NCBI GenBank assembly: GCA_017307855.1
Contig: JAFKGD010000009.1
Coordinates: forward strand, 124,001-188,000
Direction: 5' to 3'
Source of the DNA: Burkholderiales bacterium
GTDB lineage: Bacteria; Pseudomonadota; Gammaproteobacteria; Burkholderiales; Burkholderiaceae_C
Length of the DNA stretch: 64,000 nt
A program made the translations under genes and the position numbers. Of this stretch, positions 57,481 to 64,000 are shown in pieces. Every line of letters starts with the position of its first letter. The first letter of the stretch is position 1. Below the pieces are notes generated by a model. That model was given only the letters and a program-made list of their open reading frames with translations. It searched no databases and was not told the origin of the DNA.

Positions 57481-57915
57481 TTACTGGACACGGGTCCAGG
57501 TCTGCGTGCGCCCGATGAAGAGGATGGAGCCGCGCACTTCCATCTTCGCGCCGCCCTCCACGGGTGTGAGGCGCAGCGTGTATTCCTTGCCGTTCTCGGG
57601 GTCGAGGATCTTGCCGCCTTCCCACACATCACGACCTTCGACCTTCTTCGCGCCGCGGATGATCTCCATGCCGAGCACGCGCTGGCCCTTGCGGTCATCG
57701 GTGCACTCGTCGCAGGTCTGATCCTGCTTCACGTGGGTGCGCAGCAGCTTCTCGACGCGACCGCTCAGCACGCCGCCGCTCTCGCTGATGCGGATCTCGG
57801 ACTTGGCTTCGCCGGTCTTGTCGTCGATGGTGCGCCAGGTGCCCACGGGGCTCATCTGGGCCGAGGCGAGCCCGGCGGAGAGCAGCAGGCCGGCGAATGC
57901 GGAAAAGGTCTTCAT
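57481..57915 (-). CDS. DUF2147 secreted protein
   Basis: 144 residues with signal peptide MKTFSAFAGLLLSAGLASA (about 19). SPVGTWRTIDDKTGEAKSEI begins the DUF2147 domain, GMEIIRGAKK and GGKILDPENGKEYTLRL follow, and RTQTWTRV ends it. Two Cys in QTCDECTD may form a disulfide. Function unknown; the family often sits within acyl-CoA gene clusters in this group of bacteria, as here between the dehydrogenase genes. Confidence 0.9.
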   Translation of the reverse strand: MKTFSAFAGLLLSAGLASAQMSPVGTWRTIDDKTGEAKSEIRISESGGVLSGRVEKLLRTHVKQDQTCDECTDDRKGQRVLGMEIIRGAKKVEGRDVWEGGKILDPENGKEYTLRLTPVEGGAKMEVRGSILFIGRTQTWTRVQ

Positions 57916-57950
57916 GGTCGTCTCCAGTGTGGTGCGGGATGGGTGCCCGC

Positions 57951-59747
57951 TCAGGCCAGCGCCGCGTCGGTGTCCATCAGCACCTTGCTGCCGGCGCGTG
58001 CGGTGCGCATCAGCGTCGCAGTCTCGGGGAACAGCTTGGCGAAGTAGAAGCGTGCGGTCTGCAGCTTGGCCTGGTAGAACGGATCGGTGTTGCCGGCCGC
58101 GATCTCGCGCAGCGCCACCTGGGCCATGCGGGCGAACAGGTAGCCGAACACCAGGTGACCGGCCACGCGCAGGTAGTCCACGGCCGCGGCGCCCACTTCG
58201 TCGGGATTCTGGAAGCCCTTGAAGCCGATCTCGGTGGTGAACTTGGTCATCTGGTCGCCCAGGTAGGCCACCGGGTTGATGAACTCGGCCATCTTCTCGT
58301 TGACGCCCTCTTCTTCCACCAGCTTGGCCACCAGCTTGCCGAATTTCTTGAGCGTGGCCCCCTGGTTGCCGAGCACCTTGCGGCCCAGCAGGTCCAGGCT
58401 CTGGATGGTGTTGGTGCCTTCGTAGATCATGTTGATGCGGTTGTCCCGCACGAACTGCTCCATGCCCCATTCCTTGATGAAGCCATGGCCACCGAAGACC
58501 TGCATGCAGGCGTTGGTGGCAATGTGGCCGTTGTCGGTGATGAAGGCCTTGACGATCGGCGTGAGCAGCGCGACGAGCTCGTCGCTGTCCTTGCGCACTT
58601 TTTCATCGGGATGGTGGTGAGCCTGATCGAGCAGCAGCGTCCCGAAGATCTGCAGTGCACGGCCACCTTCGGCGTAGGCCTTGGCAGTCAGCAGCATCTT
58701 GCGCACATCGGGGTGCACGATGATCGGATCGGCTTCCTTGTCTTTCGCCTTGGTGCCGGAGAGGCTGCGCATCTGGATGCGGTCCTTGGCATAGGCCAGC
58801 GCGTTCTGATAGGCCACTTCTGTCAGGCCCAGCGACTGGTTGCCCACGCCCAGGCGGGCGGCATTCATCATCACGAACATGGCGGCGAGACCCTTGTTGG
58901 GCTGGCCCACCAGGGTGCCGGTGGCACCGTCGAGCGCGATCTGCGCCGTCGCATTGCCGTGGATGCCCATCTTGTGCTCGAGACCCGTGCAGACGATGGG
59001 GTTGCGATCGCCCAGCGAGCCGTCGGCCTTGACGTGGTACTTGGGCACCACGAACAAGCTGATGCCCTTGCTGCCCTTCGGCGCATCCGGCAGGCGGGCC
59101 AGCACCAGATGGACGATGTTCTCGGTGAAGTCGTGCTCGCCGGCGCTGATGAAAATCTTGTTGCCGGTGAGCTTGTACGTGCCGTCGGCCTGGGGTTCGG
59201 CCTTGGTACGCAGCAGGCCCAGGTCGGTGCCGCAGTGCGGCTCGGTCAGGCACATGGTGCCAGTCCATTCACCGGTGGTGAGCTTGGGCAGATACGTCTT
59301 CTTCTGCTCGTCGGTGCCGTGGGCCACCAGCGCTTCGTACGCGCCGTGCGACAGGCCCGGGTACATCGTCCAGGCCTGGTTGGCGCTGTTGAGCATTTCG
59401 TACAGGCACTGGTTGAGCACGAAGGGCAGGCCCTGGCCACCGAACTCGGGATCGCACGACAGCGCGGCCCAGCCGCCTTCGACGTACTTCGCGTAGGCTT
59501 CCTTGAAGCCCTTGGGTGTCTTCACTTCATGGGTGGCCTTGTCGAGAACGCAGCCCTCCTCGTCGCCCGAGATGTTGAGCGGGAACGTCACTTCGGCGGC
59601 GAACTTGCCGGCCTCTTCGAGCACGGCATTGATGGTGTCCACATCCACCTCGGCATGGCGCGGCATGGCCTTGTAGGCGTCCGTGACCTTGAAGACTTCG
59701 TGCATCACGAACTGCATGTCGCGCAGGGGCGGGGAATAGGTGGGCAT
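57951..59747 (-). CDS. Acyl-CoA dehydrogenase (large, with C-terminal extension)
   Basis: FAD enzyme for the first step of beta-oxidation. 598 residues, longer than the roughly 380 of short forms because of an extra C-terminal domain of about 125 residues (Acyl-CoA_dh_C type). MCLTEPHCGTDLG and KIFISAGEHD line the flavin site, and the catalytic base is E443 in IYEGTNTIQ. Similar proteins are often labelled as 3-methylmercaptopropionyl-CoA (DmdC-like) dehydrogenases, but straight-chain substrates are as likely. Starts 7 bp after the TetR gene. Confidence 0.93.
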   Translation of the reverse strand: MPTYSPPLRDMQFVMHEVFKVTDAYKAMPRHAEVDVDTINAVLEEAGKFAAEVTFPLNISGDEEGCVLDKATHEVKTPKGFKEAYAKYVEGGWAALSCDPEFGGQGLPFVLNQCLYEMLNSANQAWTMYPGLSHGAYEALVAHGTDEQKKTYLPKLTTGEWTGTMCLTEPHCGTDLGLLRTKAEPQADGTYKLTGNKIFISAGEHDFTENIVHLVLARLPDAPKGSKGISLFVVPKYHVKADGSLGDRNPIVCTGLEHKMGIHGNATAQIALDGATGTLVGQPNKGLAAMFVMMNAARLGVGNQSLGLTEVAYQNALAYAKDRIQMRSLSGTKAKDKEADPIIVHPDVRKMLLTAKAYAEGGRALQIFGTLLLDQAHHHPDEKVRKDSDELVALLTPIVKAFITDNGHIATNACMQVFGGHGFIKEWGMEQFVRDNRINMIYEGTNTIQSLDLLGRKVLGNQGATLKKFGKLVAKLVEEEGVNEKMAEFINPVAYLGDQMTKFTTEIGFKGFQNPDEVGAAAVDYLRVAGHLVFGYLFARMAQVALREIAAGNTDPFYQAKLQTARFYFAKLFPETATLMRTARAGSKVLMDTDAALA

Positions 59748-59754
59748 GTCTGTC

Positions 59755-60480
59755 TTACTCCTGGGTGGGTTTTCTGGGGGACGATGAAGAGGCCGTGACG
59801 CGAGCGCCGTCAGGCGTCAGGTGCGGAGAAACAATGTTGTCGAAGCCGCGCACGCCGCGCTCGATGGAGCCAGGCGTGCGCAGGAAACGTGCCTCGTAAT
59901 GCAGCGCGAGGATGAGACCGTGGATCTCGAACAGCAACTGATCGGCGTCGATGCCGGCGCGCAGGTGGCCCTCGCCCACGGCCTGCACCACCGCCCGACG
60001 CATCGCTGCCAGCCATGTCTGGACAGACGAGGCGAGCGCATCGCGCACCGGGCCAGGCCGGTCGTCAAACTCGACCGCGCCACTGATATAGATGCAGCCG
60101 GCTTCCAGCTCCACGGAAGTGCGTTGCATCCAGTTGCCGAACAGCGCCCGCAGGCGTGGCAGGCCGCGTGGCTCATGCAACGCAGGGTAGAACACCTCGG
60201 CCTCGAAGCGCTCGTGGTACTCGCGCACCACCGATATCTGAAGTTCTTCGCGCGAGCCGAAGTGCGCGAACACGCCGGACTTGCTCATGCCCGTGGCCTC
60301 GGCGACCGCACCGATGGACAGGCCTTCAAGGCCGATCTGCGCCGCCAGCCCCAAGGCAGCGTCGACGATCACAGCCTTGGTCTGCTGGCCCTTGTGCAGC
60401 CCTCGGGCACGCGCGGTAGCCACGCCGACGGGCGCAGCGGTGGCGGTGGTGCGAGAGCGGGCAGGGGCGATCGTGGCCAT
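59755..60480 (-). CDS. TetR-family regulator of the acyl-CoA cluster
   Basis: 241 residues. HTH at about 47-68 (LSIGAVAEATGMSKSGVFAHFG), then AACIYISG-like TetR_C segment ELEAGCIYISGAVEFDDRPG, a pattern shared with regulators of fatty-acid genes. The N-terminal 25 residues are Ala/Thr/Arg-rich. It directly precedes the acyl-CoA dehydrogenase gene, and a palindrome lies 14 bp upstream of its start, so it probably represses the whole set and itself until an acyl-CoA binds. Confidence 0.9.
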   Translation of the reverse strand: MATIAPARSRTTATAAPVGVATARARGLHKGQQTKAVIVDAALGLAAQIGLEGLSIGAVAEATGMSKSGVFAHFGSREELQISVVREYHERFEAEVFYPALHEPRGLPRLRALFGNWMQRTSVELEAGCIYISGAVEFDDRPGPVRDALASSVQTWLAAMRRAVVQAVGEGHLRAGIDADQLLFEIHGLILALHYEARFLRTPGSIERGVRGFDNIVSPHLTPDGARVTASSSSPRKPTQE

Positions 60481-60494
60481 GGTTCAAATAAAAC

Positions 60495-60506
60495 GAACGG
60501 TCGTTC
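60495..60506. promoter_or_regulatory. Probable TetR operator
   Basis: gaacggtcgttc, an inverted repeat (gaacg/cgttc around gt), inside aacgaacggtcgttct, 14 bp before the TetR start. AT-rich DNA on both sides (ataaa, tattttcc) fits a promoter. ACGAACGGTCGT-like sites are known for TetR-family repressors. Confidence 0.65.
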
Positions 60507-60570
60507 TATTTTCCACAGAATCCTGATCGAGGCAAGCCCCACAGGTCCGCCAGGGCAAACGGCCGCGCCA

Positions 60571-60597
60571 AAGAAAAGGCCCGCACATGGCGGGCCT
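60571..60597 (-). terminator. Intrinsic terminator of slmA
   Basis: aggcccgc-acatg-gcgggcct, an 8-bp perfect stem, followed on the minus strand by TTTTCTT, 20 bases past the slmA stop. Confidence 0.8.
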
Positions 60598-60617
60598 ATG
60601 GCGCGGGCTCAAGGCCG

Positions 60618-61259
60618 TCAGAGCATCAGTGCGAGGCTGGCGTCGAGGTGCTCCGACGGCAGGCGGCGGAAGCCCGACCGCGCAAACCGCTGCAAGCGAC
60701 CGGCCGCAAAGGCCGTCAGTGCCGAAGCCCGCACCTGGGCATCTACCGTCGGCGTGGCCGAACCCGAGGATTCGGCGGGCGTGCGCAGCGCCTGGCGCAG
60801 CGTCGACTCGATACGGTCGAAGAACTGGTTCATGCGTTGCTGCAGGCGATCGTTTTCATACACCAGCGCATCGCCCACCATCACGCGCGTCATGCCGGGA
60901 TTCTTTTCGGCGAACTGGATCAGCATGGCGATCACGCGGGCGGCCTGCGCGTTGCCATCGCCTTCCCGCTCGGTGATCTGGTTGACCAGGGTGAACACGC
61001 TCTGCTCGATGAACTCGATCAGCCCCTCGAACATCTGGGCCTTGCTGGCGAAGTGGCGATACAGCGCGGCTTCACTCACTTCGAGCCGGGCGGCCAGGGC
61101 TGCCGTGGTGACCCGCTCGGCACCCGGCTGCTCGAGCATGGTGGCCAGTGCCTGCAGGATCTGGACCCGGCGCTCTCCGGGCTTGGGTCGCTTGCGCGCC
61201 GCAGGGGCGGCGTCAGCGCCCGACGAATCGGTGGAGGATGGGGTCTCTACGTCTGACAT
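60618..61259 (-). CDS. slmA: SlmA, nucleoid occlusion factor
   Basis: TetR-fold DNA-binding protein that blocks FtsZ assembly over the nucleoid. 213 residues from ATG 61259. GERRVQILQALATMLE and VTTAALAARLEVSEAALYRHFASKAQMFEGLIEFIE match SlmA at about residues 28-88; RVMVGDALVYENDRLQQRMNQFFDRIE is the dimer helix region. The N-terminal 27 residues are Ser/Ala/Pro-rich. Location beside argB is also the norm in betaproteobacteria. Confidence 0.92.
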   Translation of the reverse strand: MSDVETPSSTDSSGADAAPAARKRPKPGERRVQILQALATMLEQPGAERVTTAALAARLEVSEAALYRHFASKAQMFEGLIEFIEQSVFTLVNQITEREGDGNAQAARVIAMLIQFAEKNPGMTRVMVGDALVYENDRLQQRMNQFFDRIESTLRQALRTPAESSGSATPTVDAQVRASALTAFAAGRLQRFARSGFRRLPSEHLDASLALML

Positions 61260-61322
61260 GGTGTAACAGGGGTGTTGATTTGATTCTCGCATACGCCGAA
61301 GGCAGTCCCCACTTCGCAATTC

Positions 61323-62741
61323 CTATGGCGGAAACACCAGCGTGATGCGCAGGCCGCGCCCCTGGAATCCCGTATCGAGCCGTAGATGGCTGCGATGCGT
61401 ATGCGCGATTTCGTCGGCGATCGCCAGGCCGAGGCCGTTGCCTTCGCCCGTCGTGCCCGGAGACCGGTAGAAGCGCTCGAGCACGCGCGAGCGCTCGGGC
61501 TGCGGAATGCCTGCGCCGTCGTCTTCCACCTCCAGGTAGGCAGCGCCTGCATCGGGCAACAGTTGCCCCTCGACACCGGCGATATGGCCGCAGCGGATGG
61601 TGACCGATCCGCCGGCAGGCGTGTATTTGACGGCGTTGTCCACGAGGTTGCCCAGCAGTTCGCGCAGCAGCCACTCCTGCCCCATGACGTGGGCCGGGCG
61701 AACGTCCAGACCGAGGTCGATACGACGCGCCGTGGCGGCATCGAGGTATTGCTCCAGCAGCGTTTCGCACAGCTGCTTGAGATCGACACGCTGCAGCGGC
61801 TGGGCATGCAGGGTGCGCGCGTCGGCGCGCGAGAGCGCCAGCAACTGGTTGGCCAGTTGCGAGGTGCGGCGGGTGGCATCACGCAACTTGTGCACCTGCC
61901 CGGTCGCCAGCTCGAGACGGTCGGTTTCCTGCGCGTCGGCCTGCTGCGCCCACGCCTCGACCTGTGACTGCAGGCCGGCCAGCGGCGTTCGCAGCTGATG
62001 GGCCGCATCGGCCACGAAGCGGCGCTGGCTTTCGGCCTGCGCATTGACCAGCCCGAACAGGCGGTTGAGTGAGCGCACCAGCGGCCTCACTTCGTCGGGG
62101 GAGGCCTGCACGTCCAGCGCCGACAGGTCGCGCGGCGAACGGTGTTCCACCTCCTCGCGCAGCGCCAGCAACGGCCGCAGCGCCCGGCGCACCGCCCAGT
62201 TGACCGCGAAGCCGGCCAGGCCGATGAGGATGATGTTGGGTAGCAGCACGCGGTAGAGCACCGTGCGCGCCCATTGCTGGCGCGGGTCGGAACCATCGCC
62301 CAGCCGCATGACCAGTTCGCCCACCGACGTGGCCATGCGCTGCGTAGCGATACGGTAGACGACGCCGCTGTACTCCTCGCTGCGAAACTCGGGTTCGTCC
62401 GACGACGGCGGCGTGCCCGCCAGCCAGGTCTCACCGTGAAGGACGTTGCCATTGGCGTCCGAGATGGCATAGACGGCCTGGCCCGGACGTTCACGCAGGT
62501 ACTGCTCCACGGGCGGCGCCATGAGCAGCACCGGGGGATCGCCCGCGACCTGGGCCTGCGCCACCACCGAGTCGGACAGCAGCGGCAGCATGGCCGCCAG
62601 TTGCCGGTCGAGCTGACCGGTGACACTGTCGGCCGAGCGGTAGTCGAACCAGGCGTTGACGAGCGCCAGCAGCGTCAAGGGCAGCAGCAGCAGCACGACC
62701 AGCCGCCGTTGCAGGCCCGACGTGATGCCGGTCGAGCCCAT
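61323..62741 (-). CDS. Sensor histidine kinase (TctE/QseC-like)
   Basis: 472 residues. Membrane segments at about 11-31 and 165-186 bracket a periplasmic sensor of about 130 residues (PDB-like TctE sensor pattern AISDANGNVLHGET). HAMP-like region, then the H-box FVADAAHQLRTPL with phospho-acceptor H248, N-box LLGNLVDNAVKYTP, and G-boxes DDGAGIP and GNGLGLAI. It phosphorylates the regulator encoded 6 bp upstream. The TctE family often senses carboxylates; signal here unknown. Confidence 0.92.
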   Translation of the reverse strand: MGSTGITSGLQRRLVVLLLLPLTLLALVNAWFDYRSADSVTGQLDRQLAAMLPLLSDSVVAQAQVAGDPPVLLMAPPVEQYLRERPGQAVYAISDANGNVLHGETWLAGTPPSSDEPEFRSEEYSGVVYRIATQRMATSVGELVMRLGDGSDPRQQWARTVLYRVLLPNIILIGLAGFAVNWAVRRALRPLLALREEVEHRSPRDLSALDVQASPDEVRPLVRSLNRLFGLVNAQAESQRRFVADAAHQLRTPLAGLQSQVEAWAQQADAQETDRLELATGQVHKLRDATRRTSQLANQLLALSRADARTLHAQPLQRVDLKQLCETLLEQYLDAATARRIDLGLDVRPAHVMGQEWLLRELLGNLVDNAVKYTPAGGSVTIRCGHIAGVEGQLLPDAGAAYLEVEDDGAGIPQPERSRVLERFYRSPGTTGEGNGLGLAIADEIAHTHRSHLRLDTGFQGRGLRITLVFPP

Positions 62742-62747
62742 GCGGCG

Positions 62748-63437
62748 TCAATCCTGCCCGGGAACGGGAGGCGCCTGCTGTTCCAGGCGATAGCCGAAGC
62801 CGCGGATGGACCGCAGTGCGAGCCCGTGCGGTTCGAGCTTGCCGCGCAGGCGCGAGATGTACACCTCGACCGCGTTGGGCGTGATTTCCTTGTCCCAGCC
62901 GGTCAGTGCATGCAGGAGCTTCTCCTTGCTGGCCGGCTTGGGTGCGTTGATGAGCAGGTACTCCATCACCGTCCACTCGCGCGGTCCCAGGTCGAGCGTC
63001 TCGCCGCCGAGGGTGGCACGCCGATTGGCCGTGTCGAGTTCCAGCGGGCCGAACGAAAGCACGGCACTGGTGGCCGCCTGCGAGCGCCTCAGCAAGGCGC
63101 GTAGCCGCGCCAGCAGTTCGGGCAGCTCGAAGGGCTTGATCATGTAGTCGTCCGCGCCCAGATCGAGTCCGTGCACGCGGTCGCTCAGCGCGTCGCGCGC
63201 GGTGAGAATCATCACCGGCATGCTCTGGCCGGATCGGCGCAGGCGCTGCGTGAGCTCGAGCCCGTCCATGCGCGGCAGGCCGATGTCGATCACGGCGGCG
63301 TCGAACGACTCCTTCTCCGTCACCTCCAGCGCCCGCTCGGCGCTGGCCACCCAGTCGACCGCATAGCCGGCGTCGGTCAGCCCCAGCTTGATGCCGCTGG
63401 CGACCATGACGTCGTCTTCGACCAACAGCAGCCGCAT
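62748..63437 (-). CDS. OmpR-family response regulator
   Basis: 229 residues. Receiver domain with acidic pocket EDD (7-9), phospho-acceptor D51 (VIDIGLPRMDG), T in LTARDA and the conserved Lys in MIKPFEL; winged-helix domain at about 130-220 with EYLLINAPKPASKEKLL and VEVYISRLRGKL. QseB/TctD-like. First gene of the two-component pair; starts 13 bp past the argB stop, so it may be transcribed with argB. Confidence 0.95.
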   Translation of the reverse strand: MRLLLVEDDVMVASGIKLGLTDAGYAVDWVASAERALEVTEKESFDAAVIDIGLPRMDGLELTQRLRRSGQSMPVMILTARDALSDRVHGLDLGADDYMIKPFELPELLARLRALLRRSQAATSAVLSFGPLELDTANRRATLGGETLDLGPREWTVMEYLLINAPKPASKEKLLHALTGWDKEITPNAVEVYISRLRGKLEPHGLALRSIRGFGYRLEQQAPPVPGQD

Positions 63438-63450
63438 GGAACGCCCCGCG

Positions 63451-64000
63451 TCAGTGGGACCGGATCATCGTGCCGTAGGCCTGATCCGAGAGGATCTCCA
63501 GCAGCATGGCGTGCGGCACGCGGCCGTCGATGATGTGGACCGCGTTGACGCCGCTCTTGGCCGCATCGATCGCGCCCGCGATCTTGGGGATCATGCCGCC
63601 GGAGATCGTGCCATCGGCGATCAGCGCGTCGATCTCCTTCATGGTGAGCTCGGGCAGCAGGTTTTTCTGCTTGTCGAGCACGCCGGGAATGTTGGTGAGC
63701 ATGAGCAGCTTCTCGGCCTGCAGCACGGTGGCCAGCTTGGCGGCTACCACGTCGGCGTTGATGTTGTAGCTTTCGTTCTGCTCGCCGAAGCCGATGGGGC
63801 TGACCACCGGAATGAACTGGTCGTCCTGCAGCGCTTTCACCACCGCCGGGTCGATACCGACGATGTCGCCCACCTGACCGATGTCGTGTTCCTTGGTCGG
63901 ATCAGCCTGATCGACCAGACGCAGCTTGCGTGCGCGGATCAGTCCACCGTCACGGCCAGTGAGCCCCACGGCCTTGCCGCCCACCTGATTGATCAGGCCC
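63451..64000 (-). CDS. argB: ArgB, N-acetylglutamate kinase (partial, N-terminus off the right edge)
   Basis: Phosphorylates N-acetylglutamate in arginine synthesis. The frame is open to base 64000, giving about 183 C-terminal residues of a protein normally near 295. [18 protein letters not shown] at the edge, then [23 protein letters not shown], the nucleotide region [23 protein letters not shown] and the end AYGTMIRSH, all highly conserved in betaproteobacterial ArgB. Confidence 0.97.
   Translation of the reverse strand, partial: GLINQVGGKAVGLTGRDGGLIRARKLRLVDQADPTKEHDIGQVGDIVGIDPAVVKALQDDQFIPVVSPIGFGEQNESYNINADVVAAKLATVLQAEKLLMLTNIPGVLDKQKNLLPELTMKEIDALIADGTISGGMIPKIAGAIDAAKSGVNAVHIIDGRVPHAMLLEILSDQAYGTMIRSH

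Overview
The window is high-GC, densely packed, single-chromosome-style DNA from a Gram-negative betaproteobacterium, most likely a member of the Burkholderiales family Comamonadaceae (Acidovorax/Variovorax/Hydrogenophaga-like). The reasons are the order of the cell-division/wall cluster, the meso-DAP type MurE, the protein-level look of ArgB, SlmA, HslV and the DUF484-XerC-DapF cluster, and two copies of a GC-rich dispersed repeat that I recognise from this family. This assignment is an inference; no rRNA gene is present.

Layout. 1-11.9 kb (minus strand): the dcw cluster mraZ-rsmH-ftsL-ftsI-murE-murF-mraY-murD-ftsW-murG (murG cut by the left edge), nearly all with 1-4 bp gene overlaps, driven from a promoter upstream of mraZ that carries four 10-bp-phased MraZ-type operator repeats. 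12-19.6 kb (minus): hslVU protease, a STAS-domain protein, a DksA with a long histone-H1-like tail, a COG0523 metallochaperone and an RlmI-type methyltransferase. 19.7-22.7 kb (minus): a small membrane protein, xerC, DUF484 and dapF. 22.7-28.2 kb (mostly plus): a NUDIX/metallo-beta-lactamase fusion, a pseudouridine-synthase-like protein without the usual catalytic Asp, the RNase P RNA gene (minus), cysK and a large FAD oxidoreductase.

28.2-34.25 kb is the accessory island: a four-gene chaperone-usher pilus locus (DUF1120 subunit, chaperone, usher, small secreted subunit). It is bounded by a 210-bp inverted repeat (two mismatches by eye) that duplicates the 3' end of the last pilus gene. The remnant of a serine recombinase lies directly against the left repeat. 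This is the most unusual structure in the window.

34.3-41.8 kb: htpX, a DUF3025 protein and pyrC (minus), then an omega-amino-acid aminotransferase and a complete TRAP transporter (plus). 41.8-48 kb (minus): the gltIJKL-type amino-acid ABC transporter, a HypT-like LysR regulator and an ATM1-type ABC exporter. 48.1-60.5 kb: a hotdog thioesterase (plus), an ECF sigma factor of the type linked to DGPF/YciI proteins with its two partner genes, a TPR-methyltransferase, and a beta-oxidation cluster (TetR, acyl-CoA dehydrogenase, DUF2147 protein, two-domain FadN-like enzyme, thiolase, thioesterase, enoyl-CoA hydratase). 60.6-64 kb (minus): slmA, a TctE/QseC-like histidine kinase and its OmpR-type regulator, and argB cut by the right edge.

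How the genes work together: the left third is core wall synthesis, division and stress proteolysis; the middle holds surface appendage genes and nutrient uptake; the right third is acyl-CoA catabolism under a local TetR repressor whose probable operator is visible just upstream of it. I saw no tRNA, rRNA, CRISPR array or intact insertion sequence.
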